Assembly (NCBI GenBank): GCA_002083365.1
Contig: LVWS01000033.1
Location: 558,001 to 622,000 of the forward strand
From: Nitrospira sp. SG-bin1
GTDB taxonomy: Bacteria; Nitrospirota; Nitrospiria; Nitrospirales; Nitrospiraceae
DNA length: 64,000 nt
Reading direction: 5' to 3'
The translations under genes and the position numbers were made by a program. This document shows, piece after piece, positions 1 through 8,212 of the stretch. How positions within the stretch are numbered: the first letter of the stretch is position 1; each line of letters begins with the position of its first letter. The notes under the pieces were generated by a model. It worked only from the letters and a program-made list of their open reading frames with translations. It had not been told where the DNA came from and did not search any database.

Positions 1-1
1 A

Positions 2-79
2 CGACTGAGAGAAAAGTATCTGCGGATGGAGGCCAAGAAGACACGGACGAAGCGGAAGAGGAAGGGAGCGTATGAGTAG
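2..79 (+). CDS. C-terminal fragment of an upstream gene, frame uncertain
   Basis: Two frames are open from the window edge into the start of the next gene. One (stop 77-79) gives a lysine- and arginine-rich tail ending KRKRKGAYE; the other (stop 73-75) gives an acidic tail. The basic tail looks more like a natural protein end, but nothing here identifies the gene. Either way the stop overlaps the ATG at 72, which suggests translational coupling to the oxidoreductase that follows. Confidence 0.25.
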   Translation, partial: RLREKYLRMEAKKTRTKRKRKGAYE

Positions 80-833
80 GTTGGAAAGCAAGGTAGCCGT
101 GGTGACGGGAGGCAACGCCGGGATCGGCGAAGCGATTGCAAAACGGTTTGCCGAAGAGGGAGCTTCGGTTGTCATCACGGGGCGCCGGCAACAGGAATTG
201 GATCGGGTGGCCAGTGTCATCCGACTCAATAAGGGAAAGGTATTGGGGGTTGCCGGTTCGGTGACGGACGAAGTCCACGTGCAGGACGTGGTCCGTCGAA
301 CGCTTGATAGTTTCGGGCGGATCGATGTCCTCGTCAATAACGCGGGAATCGGGGAGTTTGGAAAGAAGCTTCACGAGATCGAGGATGCTGCCTGGGCGCG
401 CGTGTTTGATATCAACGTGACCGGCGTATTTCGTATGACGCGAGCCGTCATCCCTCACATGCAGAAGCAAGGACGAGGCTCGATCATTAATATTTCGTCA
501 GTTGCCAGTTTAGTAGGTCTTTCCGGCTTAACGGCTTATACCGCATCCAAAGGCGCACTGGATGCGATGACACGCGCACTGGCGGTCGAATATGCGAAGG
601 AAGGGATTCGCTGTAATGTGGTGAATCCGGGACTGATTGATACGCCGATGGCAGCTCCCCTGATGGCCAATCCCGATATGCTCCAGCCCATCCTTGCCCA
701 ATATGCCATTCGCCGCCCCGGGACGCCGGAAGAAGTGGCAAATATGGTCCTGTATCTTGCCTCGGAGGAAGCGGCCTGGATTACCGGGGCGACGTTTCCG
801 ATTGACGGGGGCATGACCATATATAAAGGGTAA
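72..833 (+). CDS. SDR-family oxidoreductase, FabG-like
   Basis: A 253-residue protein of classical short-chain dehydrogenase/reductase length, expected to be a cytoplasmic NAD(P)(H)-dependent ketoreductase or dehydrogenase. The Rossmann motif TGGNAGIGEAIA lies near residues 12-23, the NNAG motif near residue 90, and the catalytic triad Ser (in INISS), Tyr (YTASK) and Lys is in order around residues 140-160. The C-terminal GATFPIDGG motif is typical of FabG and related enzymes. Substrate cannot be told from sequence: FabG, glucose dehydrogenase and many catabolic SDRs share these motifs. It precedes aroE by 56 bases with no visible terminator, so it may share a transcript with aroE-aroK. Confidence 0.9.
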   Translation: MSRLESKVAVVTGGNAGIGEAIAKRFAEEGASVVITGRRQQELDRVASVIRLNKGKVLGVAGSVTDEVHVQDVVRRTLDSFGRIDVLVNNAGIGEFGKKLHEIEDAAWARVFDINVTGVFRMTRAVIPHMQKQGRGSIINISSVASLVGLSGLTAYTASKGALDAMTRALAVEYAKEGIRCNVVNPGLIDTPMAAPLMANPDMLQPILAQYAIRRPGTPEEVANMVLYLASEEAAWITGATFPIDGGMTIYKG

Positions 834-889
834 ATATTGCGTCAATCAGCAGGAACGACTTCCCGTTCCAAGTGGAGAGTAAGTGAAGA

Positions 890-1744
890 ATGGACATTGA
901 CGCGCACACACAGTTTTGCGGAGTGATCGGCAATCCGGTGGGTCATTCACTGTCGCCTGCCATTCACAATGCCGCGTTCCGCAAATTAGGGCTCAACTAT
1001 GTGTACCTTGCCTGGCAGGTGGAAGCGATTGGCGATGCCATCAAAGGGCTTCGCGCACTGGGGAACTTCCGGGGAGCGAGCGTGACGATTCCTCATAAGG
1101 TGGCGGCGATTTCCTTTCTTGATCAGGTAGATCCGACGGCACAGCGAATCGGTGCGATCAACACCATTGTGGCCGAAAAGGCTGCGTTGACCGGGTACAA
1201 TACAGATGCGACGGGTGCGCTAAGGGCGTTACGGCAAAGCGGCGTCGAGCTACAGGGCCGACGCATCGTCGTCCTTGGCTCCGGAGGGGCCGCTCGAGCG
1301 ATCGCCTTCGTGCTGTCAGCGGAATCCGGTGCGGAGAAATTGACATTACTAGGCATTGATGATTCCGAGCGGACCAGTCTGGCTCAGGAGGTCCGCGCTG
1401 AGACAATGTTGACGATCGAGGATTTTCACCTTGACGAAACCACCCTTCGGCGAGTACTTCCCGACGCGCACGTGCTCATTCATTGCACTCCAGTCGGCAT
1501 GTCTCCGAAAATCGATGTTTCTTGTGTCCCGGCTTCGCTTCTCCATGCCGATCTCTCCGTTATGGATATCGTCTATAATCCCCTCGAAACGAGATTGCTG
1601 AAAGATGCAAAACGTGCGGGGTGTAAGACGATTGCCGGGTTGGAGATGTTTCTCAATCAGGCTGTCGCTCAATTTGAGCTCTGGACCAATCAATCGGCTC
1701 CGGTTGATGTGATGCGCATGGTCTTGGAATCCCGCTTCCGATGA
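890..1744 (+). CDS. aroE: Shikimate dehydrogenase
   Basis: A 284-residue protein of the usual AroE length that reduces 3-dehydroshikimate to shikimate with NADPH in the chorismate pathway. The substrate-binding N-terminal segment shows GVIGNPVGHSLSP (Ser pair for the shikimate carboxylate) and VTIPHK with the catalytic lysine near residue 70, then NTIV and GYNTDATG. A nucleotide-binding GSGGAARAI motif follows near residue 130, and the C-terminal GLEMFLNQAVAQFELW is typical of the family. Its stop codon overlaps the start of aroK (ATGA at 1741-1744), so the two consecutive pathway steps are translationally coupled. Confidence 0.96.
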   Translation: MDIDAHTQFCGVIGNPVGHSLSPAIHNAAFRKLGLNYVYLAWQVEAIGDAIKGLRALGNFRGASVTIPHKVAAISFLDQVDPTAQRIGAINTIVAEKAALTGYNTDATGALRALRQSGVELQGRRIVVLGSGGAARAIAFVLSAESGAEKLTLLGIDDSERTSLAQEVRAETMLTIEDFHLDETTLRRVLPDAHVLIHCTPVGMSPKIDVSCVPASLLHADLSVMDIVYNPLETRLLKDAKRAGCKTIAGLEMFLNQAVAQFELWTNQSAPVDVMRMVLESRFR

Positions 1745-2241
1745 ATGTGGTCTTGATCGGCTATCGAGGTACGGGAAAGAGCACGGTCGGAAAGATCCTG
1801 GCGGCTCGACTCGGACGTGTCCTTGTGTCGACCGATGCGGAGATCGTGAAGTTCGTCGGTCAAAGCATTCCGGAAATCGTCGAAACAAATGGGTGGGAAT
1901 ACTTCCGTGAGCTCGAAACCAAAGTGTGCCAAGAACTGTCCGGCCGGATAGGGTTGGTGATTGATACGGGTGGGGGAGCAATCCTTCGACCACGAAATGT
2001 TGAAGTGTTGAAGGAAACCGGAAAGTTGTTCTGGTTGACCGCCTCGGTGAACACCATCGCAAAGCGTATCGGTCAGGACTCACAACGGCCTTCCCTTACG
2101 GGATCCAAATCTTTCGTGGATGAAATAGAAGATGTTCTTTGTGAGCGCACACCGAAGTATGAAGCCGCTGCGGATTATGTCATTGAGACGGACGAAAAGT
2201 CTGTCACGCAAGTAACCGATGAGATTTTGGCACGACTGTAG
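1741..2241 (+). CDS. aroK: Shikimate kinase
   Basis: A 166-residue P-loop kinase that phosphorylates shikimate at O3 with ATP, the step after AroE. Walker A GYRGTGKST occurs at residues 7-15. The shikimate-binding TDAEI segment (Asp34-type), GWEYFRELE with the conserved arginine and the DTGGGAILRP motif (Walker B region and shikimate-binding glycines) follow in family order, and the lid arginine lies in QRPSL. The start overlaps the aroE stop by four bases, marking a two-gene aro unit. The tRNA gene downstream has its own likely promoter. Confidence 0.96.
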   Translation: MNVVLIGYRGTGKSTVGKILAARLGRVLVSTDAEIVKFVGQSIPEIVETNGWEYFRELETKVCQELSGRIGLVIDTGGGAILRPRNVEVLKETGKLFWLTASVNTIAKRIGQDSQRPSLTGSKSFVDEIEDVLCERTPKYEAAADYVIETDEKSVTQVTDEILARL

Positions 2242-2260
2242 CTGTCTGAACGACTCAACC

Positions 2261-2289
2261 TTGACAAGTCTTGCCAGAACGTGATTGAT
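2261..2289 (+). promoter_or_regulatory. Putative sigma-70 promoter of tRNA-Arg
   Basis: A perfect TTGACA -35 hexamer at 2261-2266 lies 17 bases before a weak -10 candidate (ATTGAT, 2284-2289), just upstream of the mature tRNA 5' end at 2300. The -35 is clear; the -10 is poor, so the exact promoter is uncertain. Confidence 0.45.
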
Positions 2290-2299
2290 GTACCCATCT

Positions 2300-2376
<77 letters not shown>

Positions 2377-2389
2377 TAGATTCAAGGAC

Positions 2390-2494
2390 TTACGCCGTCG
2401 CTCCTCTCGCCGACCCCTCGGACTGTGCTAATTTTGTGCTAACCCGAGCCCGCAGCCGATCCAGGACCTCCGCGCCGCCCCCCAGGCTCTCCGG
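2390..2494 (-). pseudogene. Probable C-terminal remnant of a tyrosine integrase
   Basis: On the minus strand an open stretch of 34 codons ends in TAA at 2390-2392, only 14 bases beyond the tRNA-Arg CCA. The residues EVLDRLRAR...TKLAQSEG resemble the C-terminal tail of phage-type tyrosine recombinases, whose genes commonly end next to the tRNA they use as attachment site. The frame is closed upstream at 2495-2497 and no catalytic R-H-R-Y motif is seen, so only a stub would be left. The assignment rests on tail similarity plus position. Confidence 0.35.
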
Positions 2495-2921
2495 TTATGG
2501 TGCCCGTAATGCGGCAATTTTCATAAGCCATTAAGATCCATCCCGGTCTGCACAAGATCCGATAAAAATCGATGTTGAAGGTAGCCTTCGCTATGCCGGC
2601 CAGGTAGATCTGCTTGAGGAGCTGATAGACCGATAAGCGATCTCTTCGGTGAACATCCGCCCCATCATGAGGTCATGGACCTCATCGATTGACGGCGAAT
2701 CATCGGTTTCGTTCTATGCCATGTGCGGGACAGGACGTTATAAAGTAGAATGAGCACGTGACCATAACCATCAAAGAGCCAACGGCTCGTAGGCCTGAGA
2801 TTGGCCACCGGATCGACCTCCACAGCGCTAAGCACAAGCGTATCCCAGTCAGATAGACTGAGAAGTCGGAGGGGTTGGAACATGTGGCCGAGCATCCGGA
2901 GAACCACAATAGGTGAGGGGA
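2495..2921. other. Non-coding stretch after the tRNA
   Basis: No convincing gene is seen in these 427 bases. A 33-codon open stretch starting with GTG at 2758 lacks a ribosome binding site and recognisable features. The region is less GC-rich than its flanks and may be decayed remains of an integrated element. Confidence 0.5.
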
Positions 2922-3611
2922 ATGATGACGAAGTGGCTAACGAGAGAGTTGAGTATCTGCTTGTTCTTTCTCATGTCAAGTCTGCCGAGTGCCTGGGCGA
3001 CATCGAACGATATATCGGGCACTGACGGACCTACGGTGGTGGAAACGTTAGAATTTATCAAGGATACATGGGAAGCCTGTGCAACGATGCACAGTGGTCT
3101 GCAACGGATGATAGCGAAGGATGGATCACTCTGGCATATGGACAGGATGGCCAAGGTGGAAGTGACGGTTATGCCTCCGTCAGCTCTGAGGATTGTCACT
3201 CGCTTGAATGAACGAAGGAAATTAAGCGGGATATTCGGACTCCAATCGCCGGTAGAGAGAATTCAGCAGTTTGAATTGAATGCACTGTCTCCGGATGTGC
3301 TCCCGGAGCGAGAGGGTGAAAACGTCAATCTCTATGGTATTCGGCTACGCTGTGCCCGTGGAGCATGTGTGACCGAATGGCTGGCGTCACTTGCAATACC
3401 AGGCAAACCCAGGCACGACTTAAAAACCGGTAAATTAGAAGTCACCAGTCTTGAGGAGCTTGTGTACGAAGATCGTCCTCCAAGGGACAAACCGGGCGAA
3501 AAGAAGGGGGAAGCGTATATTCCTGTCTGCGACGTTGCAACTTTGGAAAGTCTTTCGAGGGCCTTTACCCATGCCATTGTCAAGGCTGGCGGGAAGAAGC
3601 CGTTGTTCTAA
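2922..3611 (+). CDS. Secreted protein of unknown function
   Basis: A 229-residue protein with an N-terminal signal peptide: a basic start, the hydrophobic stretch ICLFFLMSSLPSA, then AWA as a likely cleavage site around residue 25. It is therefore expected in the periplasm. I recognise no domain. The mature part is soluble, with cysteine pairs in CATM and CARGAC that could form disulphides, and the C-terminal portion is rich in charged residues. ATG at 2922 is preferred over the GTG at 2913 because AGGTGAGGGG (2911-2920) is then placed as ribosome binding site. ATG at 2925 is equally possible. It stands alone in the AT-richer stretch behind tRNA-Arg. Confidence 0.7.
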   Translation: MMTKWLTRELSICLFFLMSSLPSAWATSNDISGTDGPTVVETLEFIKDTWEACATMHSGLQRMIAKDGSLWHMDRMAKVEVTVMPPSALRIVTRLNERRKLSGIFGLQSPVERIQQFELNALSPDVLPEREGENVNLYGIRLRCARGACVTEWLASLAIPGKPRHDLKTGKLEVTSLEELVYEDRPPRDKPGEKKGEAYIPVCDVATLESLSRAFTHAIVKAGGKKPLF

Positions 3612-3942
3612 CCACCGGATGAACAAGGTCTAATACAGATAAGGAACAAACCTCTTGAGAGAGTTGAATGATATCCGTTGTGTCGTATACCGCCATGATC
3701 CAAGCACAGGAGACTAGCTGTCGAATTCCTGTCTTGATTTTCAGTCATCTGCCTGTGTAGCCTTCCCATCAGTTGTGTTGTCCGAATCCAGCGAACGTGG
3801 CCTCGACCAGATGGAGAGCAATGATTATTCCCCTAGATGGGCAGTAAGATAAATTAACACATTATATCAATATGTTAGGATTGCATGTTCTGCAGGTTAT
3901 TCCGCTAAAGCCGGATAGACCTGTCAGTAGAACTTCACTAGT
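3612..3942. other. Intergenic stretch without recognised features
   Basis: These 331 bases carry only short open frames without ribosome binding sites. I see no RNA gene, repeat or strong terminator. Confidence 0.5.
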
Positions 3943-4140
3943 ATGACGCTCATGCAGAGAAGAGGTTATCCCGCTCAGATGTTTCGCCGATACAGAAAGC
4001 AATCGACGTTCGGAGCGGTATACTGTGAACAGAAGAAGCGGTTTGCTTGGACCAGACAATGTCCCTGTTGTGGGAGACCACTTGAAAAGACGGACCCAAT
4101 GAGCCCGTGGATCTGTGAGTGTGGATGGCGCAGTCAATGA
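3943..4140 (+). CDS. Small zinc-ribbon-like protein
   Basis: A 65-residue basic protein whose C-terminal third holds CPCCGRP and CECGW, a four-cysteine arrangement of the zinc-ribbon type. The N-terminal half is arginine-rich (RRYRKQ) and could bind nucleic acid. No strong ribosome binding site precedes ATG 3943, and an alternative ATG lies at 3952. A second small gene follows 24 bases downstream. Function unknown; coding status is supported mainly by the metal-binding motif. Confidence 0.5.
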   Translation: MTLMQRRGYPAQMFRRYRKQSTFGAVYCEQKKRFAWTRQCPCCGRPLEKTDPMSPWICECGWRSQ

Positions 4141-4164
4141 TTCGAGCAAGCAGAGGGAGGTACC

Positions 4165-4305
4165 ATGATCCCCGTTTTGCACGACATGAGAGCAGCATTC
4201 TTTCTCGTGATCGCACTAGCCATGTTGTTGTTTATCTGTGCGCTGGCTGGTTTAGGAGCCGTGCTGCAACCGGCCCGTTGGTCTGAGCGAAAGAACTATC
4301 GCTGA
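4165..4305 (+). CDS. Small single-pass membrane protein
   Basis: A 46-residue protein with one strongly hydrophobic helix at about residues 10-33 (AAFFLVIALAMLLFICALAG) and a short basic C-terminus. The start is supported by a strong ribosome binding site, GAGGGAGG at 4153-4160, four bases before the ATG. It follows the zinc-ribbon gene by 24 bases and may be co-transcribed. Function unknown. Confidence 0.55.
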   Translation: MIPVLHDMRAAFFLVIALAMLLFICALAGLGAVLQPARWSERKNYR

Positions 4306-4626
4306 ACGAACGAAGGGCAGTGCGCATACTCGTAGCGTGGTTAACTGCTTCCCTCTCAACATCGGTTTTCTTGTTTCTCCTCGACACTTCAGTGCTCTGC
4401 CTATTGAGTGAACCCTCATCCTGAGCCATCTCGTCAAATATTGGAAAATATTAGGCATCCTTCCACCGATCAGCTAAGCTCCCGGTAAGACAGTAGTTTT
4501 AAACATCAGTGCTATATTTGTTCGTGCAGAGGAGGCAAGGCAGGCTCAGCGTAAGGTCCTCGTTTCATTGATGTACAGAAAATAGCTAGAGTCAGTTGAT
4601 CAAGATGGAACTGGGAGGAGAGAGTC
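4306..4626. other. Intergenic stretch before pal
   Basis: These 321 bases contain no convincing gene. They presumably include the pal promoter, which I cannot place with confidence. Confidence 0.45.
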
Positions 4627-5259
4627 ATGAATAGAGGAATGACGAAGTGCGGAGCCGTGGTAGTGCTGGGATTCGCTTTGTTGGCAACCCAGGGCTGTAA
4701 CACAAAATGGCTCAAGTCTGAGGGCCAAGGGGGATCCGGAAGCGGGAGTTCATCGATCCCGAATATGTCGCGCGGAGGTTCAAGCGGTGAACTGAGCGGT
4801 TTCTCCCGTAATCCATCAGAGGAGCGGCTGGCGCAAGGCGGATATTCCGCGGCACTGAATCCATCAGGGTTCAGCGCGCGTCAGCGTGCCGAACTGACAA
4901 GAGAAGAGAAGGCGGCGGTGGAGGCGGGGTTGCAGGATGTGTTCTTTGGATATGATCAATGGACCCTGTCGGATGCAGGCATGGAAGCGCTCAATCATGA
5001 TGCGGCGTACCTCAAGGATCATCCAGGATCTCTGTTGAAAATCGAAGGGCATTGTGACGATCGAGGCACTACCGACTACAACATGATTTTGGGCGATAAG
5101 CGCGCCAAGGCGGCTCGGAACTATCTCGCGGAAATCGGGGTGAATCCAAGGCAAGTCGCAATCGTATCGTATGGGAAGGAACGCCCCTTTTGCTTCGAGC
5201 GAGATGAAGCTTGTTATCAGCAGAACCGCCGCGGCCACATGCTTCTCACGACCAAATAG
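4627..5259 (+). CDS. pal: Peptidoglycan-associated lipoprotein (OmpA family)
   Basis: A 210-residue outer-membrane lipoprotein. The signal peptide ends in a lipobox, LATQGC, with the acylated cysteine at residue 24. A glycine/serine-rich linker follows, then a C-terminal OmpA-like peptidoglycan-binding domain (about residues 95-210). That domain has FFGYDQWTLSDAG, IEGHCDDRGTTDYN (Asp and Arg for diaminopimelate binding) and NRRGHM. In the Tol-Pal system it ties the outer membrane to peptidoglycan. No tolA, tolB, tolQ or tolR gene is adjacent, so this copy stands outside the usual operon. GGGAGGAGAG precedes the ATG. Confidence 0.85.
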   Translation: MNRGMTKCGAVVVLGFALLATQGCNTKWLKSEGQGGSGSGSSSIPNMSRGGSSGELSGFSRNPSEERLAQGGYSAALNPSGFSARQRAELTREEKAAVEAGLQDVFFGYDQWTLSDAGMEALNHDAAYLKDHPGSLLKIEGHCDDRGTTDYNMILGDKRAKAARNYLAEIGVNPRQVAIVSYGKERPFCFERDEACYQQNRRGHMLLTTK

Positions 5260-5361
5260 TAGGATGCTTCATCATGAAGTGCCATCCGCGGGCGGCATAG
5301 AAATGTTTTTAACGATCTGCGGCACCACTTCAGACCGGCGACGCTGAACGAGGAATCCTCC

Positions 5362-5742
5362 GTGAAAAAGCTCGGGTCTCTCTTCAAGTCAGACACCCTT
5401 GATCAAACTTCCGCTAAACCTCGCTCGCAGGACCGTCGAATCCAGCCGAGATTCACGACGCAGTTTCGAAGCACCTTCTCCGGGCAGAAGCAGGAAGGAC
5501 AGGGGCGAACTTTGGATATTTCCGCCGGCGGTTGTAAAATCGAAAGTGACATGAAGGTGGAGCAAGGTGCGAAGTTCGAATGCCGACTCCACATTCCCGG
5601 CCTTGATTGGCCGCTGCGGGTCGATGAAGCCACCGTACGCTGGATTGACGGCAATAGTTTCGGGATTGCGTTTTCGCGTATCGCTCCAGAAGAACTTGCG
5701 AAGCTCAAGACGGTCCTGTCCGAACTCGAACAGGACGAATAA
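5362..5742 (+). CDS. PilZ-domain protein
   Basis: A 126-residue cytoplasmic protein with a single PilZ domain (about residues 22-120). It has both c-di-GMP-binding signatures: RRIQPR (an RxxxR motif, residues 26-31) and DISAGG (D/NxSxxG, near residue 50). It is therefore a likely c-di-GMP receptor, though its output is unknown. The start is GTG with AGGA upstream. The first 25 residues are polar and probably disordered. No cyclase or phosphodiesterase gene adjoins it. Confidence 0.85.
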   Translation: MKKLGSLFKSDTLDQTSAKPRSQDRRIQPRFTTQFRSTFSGQKQEGQGRTLDISAGGCKIESDMKVEQGAKFECRLHIPGLDWPLRVDEATVRWIDGNSFGIAFSRIAPEELAKLKTVLSELEQDE

Positions 5743-5964
5743 GTCTTTCCCTTTCGCTCTCAGGCACCCACCATCCGCCTTCTAAGGACTTCCTAAGTTG
5801 CCTCAGTGTGATTCCGTCGAACTCTTCGCTCGGTGGTCTCGTGCATTCGCATCGTGCGTAGCCGAAACATGGTTGACATGGCCACCGTAACTGTCAGAAA
5901 GTACGGAAAGACTGATGCCGGATTCTAAAAAGTCTCGGCATGAGGACAAAGAAAGGAGTCGGGA

Positions 5965-6126
5965 GTGGAACAGAGGTATGCAATCACCGTGAAGTTTTTG
6001 GTCGATGCCGATTCGGCGGAGGATGCAGAAGAGATGGTCGAAACCGCCTGTGAAAAGGCCTCGGCCTCGTTTCCGGAAATGAGTTACGAAGGGATTGAGG
6101 ATATCGAAGAGGAAGAAGAGGAGTAG
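5965..6126 (+). CDS. Small acidic protein of unknown function
   Basis: A 53-residue protein starting with GTG and preceded by GAAAGGAG about seven bases upstream. The first half alternates as beta-strand (YAITVKFLVDA) and an acidic helix (SAEDAEEMVETACEKA), suggesting a tiny alpha/beta fold, and the end is a run of glutamates. It lies 52 bases before msrA on the same strand. I recognise no family. Confidence 0.55.
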   Translation: MEQRYAITVKFLVDADSAEDAEEMVETACEKASASFPEMSYEGIEDIEEEEEE

Positions 6127-6178
6127 TCGGCCTTCAGCCGCTGAACGCATTCCACACGTCACTTGATCAATCACACAA

Positions 6179-6742
6179 ATGGGCGACGAATTAGCATCAA
6201 TCTCTCCTGAGAAAGAAGTCGCTATTCTGGCAGGGGGCTGTTTTTGGTGTCTTGAGGCGGTGTATGACCAGGTAAAAGGGGTGGAATCGGTCGAGTCCGG
6301 CTACATCGGAGGTCATCTGGACCACCCCACATACGAAGCCGTGTGTGGAGGGCAGACCGGTCATGCTGAAGCCGTACGTATCACCTTTGATCCTCGGGAG
6401 GTCTCCTATAAGGAGCTTCTCGAAATTTTTTTCGTCATTCATGATCCCACGACGCTCAATCGACAAGGCAACGATACGGGAACCCAATATCGTTCGGCCA
6501 TTTTCTACTGCGATCCACTACAACTCCAGACGACCGAGACCTTGATCAAAACACTAACTGACGAGAAACTGTACAATGCTCCAATCGTCACTCAGGTCGT
6601 GCCCGCCGGACAATGGTATGAAGCGGAGCCCTATCATCAGGAATATTTTGCTCGAAATCCCTTCCAAGGGTACTGTCAGTTTGTGGTAGGTCCAAAAGTA
6701 GCCAAGTTTAGAAAACAGTTTGCCCACCGCCTCAAATCATAA
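6179..6742 (+). CDS. msrA: Peptide methionine-S-sulfoxide reductase
   Basis: A 187-residue cytoplasmic repair enzyme that reduces the S epimer of methionine sulfoxide in proteins, recycled by thioredoxin. The active-site motif GGCFWCLEA (residues 19-27) has the catalytic cysteine before FW. ESGYIGG, HAEAVRITFDP, FFVIHDPTTLNRQGNDTGTQYRS and the YHQEYF motif follow in family order. No MsrB domain is fused. There is no signal peptide. The next gene is convergent, six bases away. Confidence 0.96.
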   Translation: MGDELASISPEKEVAILAGGCFWCLEAVYDQVKGVESVESGYIGGHLDHPTYEAVCGGQTGHAEAVRITFDPREVSYKELLEIFFVIHDPTTLNRQGNDTGTQYRSAIFYCDPLQLQTTETLIKTLTDEKLYNAPIVTQVVPAGQWYEAEPYHQEYFARNPFQGYCQFVVGPKVAKFRKQFAHRLKS

Positions 6743-6748
6743 CCGCAC

Positions 6749-7171
6749 TCACTCATCGAATAGTCCGACCAAAACCTCCCGTACCTTCCCAAAGACCGCC
6801 GGTTTCTGAAATACCTGATGAGGTTGGATCATCACTTCGGTATGCACAGGACAAAAAGGCCATTCGCCGGACGGATTGCCTTGGACTTGGGCAATGATTG
6901 AGCTGTCGGCGTCGGTATCTGAGATATGGATGACAATGAGAGGACTGTTCGGATCGAGTAAACACGTGTTGTCTGCAGGCTCATGACCAGAAGCCATATG
7001 CTGGATTGTGACTTGCTGCTGTCCCTGCGAGAAGACCGTATCGCCTTCTCGAATGGGACCTGTCGGAGCGAACGAATACAAGACAAGAGGAGCAAGCAGA
7101 ACAATCAATGCCGCCAGGCCGATCGACCAAAGCGGCGGTTCGGTATGGGTTTGATCTGGAATTGACAACAC
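6749..7171 (-). CDS. Membrane-anchored protein of unknown function
   Basis: A 140-residue protein with one transmembrane helix near residues 15-33 (IGLAALIVLLAPLVLYSFA) and a C-terminal domain expected in the periplasm. That domain contains two cysteines (NTCLLD and WPFCPV) that could form a disulphide. I recognise no family. It is followed on the same strand, upstream, by the lipoprotein gene at 7233 (62 bases), so the two may form a unit. Confidence 0.6.
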   Translation of the reverse strand: MLSIPDQTHTEPPLWSIGLAALIVLLAPLVLYSFAPTGPIREGDTVFSQGQQQVTIQHMASGHEPADNTCLLDPNSPLIVIHISDTDADSSIIAQVQGNPSGEWPFCPVHTEVMIQPHQVFQKPAVFGKVREVLVGLFDE

Positions 7172-7232
7172 GTCCGTACTGCAGTTTTTCAGGCGCAGCT
7201 TGACTCATCAGCTGTAGATTCGTCCTCTTCCA

Positions 7233-7955
7233 TCACTTGACCGATTTTACGGTTCCGGCCGCCAGCTGTTTGAATAGGACGACTATCTCGTGTCGATCTG
7301 GTCCGAGTAAACGGCTCAAAAAGCTTTTCCGTGATGGAGCCACTGCCGTGGTCGGTTCGAAATACAGCGTTGTTCGCTGTGGGGCAATGGGTTGCAGCGG
7401 AGCTGAGCGACCATCGAGCGTAGCTCCGATTCCTGGATCCGGCGCATAGTTTGCCGGCGAGCGATAGTTCCCTAATATGAGATGCAGCTCGTCGCCGTTA
7501 ATGAACAGCCCGCCTGAGGTTACAAGCATTCCCCCTGAAGCTATTTCAAGGAAAGCGGCCTTTTGACTGGTTTGACCGAAAGTGACGATCTGATCGGATT
7601 TCGCCGTCTTTAAACCTTCGGCCAAGAACGGAGCAAAGAAGCTGATTTCTGCTTCATTGAACGCCGGGTGCTGCCGCGGTTCGTCACCTTTAGTCGAAAG
7701 GGACAACGACCTCAGGAAGCCGGGCGGCTCTTCGATCATCACACCGGACAGGACCGCAATCATCTCATCTGTCGTGATGTCGGCCGGGTGAGCATGCCCT
7801 CCTCCCACTGTACGATTTACTTCTAGCCGGACAAAACGTGATGGATCGTCGAATATGGTCATGGTTGGAAAAGATCGATGCTGGCAGGCGATAAGGGAAA
7901 GCAGCAGAGCGACGCCAGAGAGAAGAATCACACCAGAGTTTCTTACGCGATCCAT
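7233..7955 (-). CDS. Lipoprotein of unknown function
   Basis: A 240-residue protein with a lipoprotein signal peptide: a hydrophobic stretch, then LSLIAC with the acylated cysteine at residue 24. The mature part is soluble and contains a beta-rich centre (FLEIASGGMLVTSGGLFINGDELHLILGNYRS). I recognise no family. It lies upstream of, and probably in one transcript with, the membrane-anchored gene at 6749-7171. Both may work in the envelope. Confidence 0.65.
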   Translation of the reverse strand: MDRVRNSGVILLSGVALLLSLIACQHRSFPTMTIFDDPSRFVRLEVNRTVGGGHAHPADITTDEMIAVLSGVMIEEPPGFLRSLSLSTKGDEPRQHPAFNEAEISFFAPFLAEGLKTAKSDQIVTFGQTSQKAAFLEIASGGMLVTSGGLFINGDELHLILGNYRSPANYAPDPGIGATLDGRSAPLQPIAPQRTTLYFEPTTAVAPSRKSFLSRLLGPDRHEIVVLFKQLAAGTVKSVK

Positions 7956-8113
7956 CCTTTAGCGCCCAGGGGGGCTATGCTGCCTATCTACAGTTATGGG
8001 AATAAGGCATCAATAATATTACGGTGCTGTAAATCCGCTTGCAAGTCTCCAACTTTGTACTGTTTAAAGTATAAACGATCGCGATGATCCATTTTTAACA
8101 GAATCGGAGATGA

Positions 8114-8153
8114 TTTAACAAACTTGTTACAAGTCTGTAAAAACGCGTTAACG
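8114..8153 (+). promoter_or_regulatory. Putative PhoB box array upstream of the porin
   Basis: Four heptamers in exact 11-base register are seen: TTTAACA (8114), TGTTACA (8125), TGTAAAA (8136) and GTTAACG (8147). An 11-bp direct-repeat period is the hallmark of PhoB binding sites, and the same arrangement precedes pstS. The array ends 59 bases before the porin start. PhoB binding is inferred; no phoB or phoR gene is in the window. Confidence 0.55.
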
Positions 8154-8212
8154 CTCATCCGATACTCCTTTCGACGCTATTGGAACAGGACCGACTAAAC
8201 GGAGGTAATCGA

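Noticed and set aside
2758..2856. 33-codon GTG-started frame in the stretch behind tRNA-Arg
   Set aside because: No ribosome binding site, no recognisable motif, and its length is within chance expectation.
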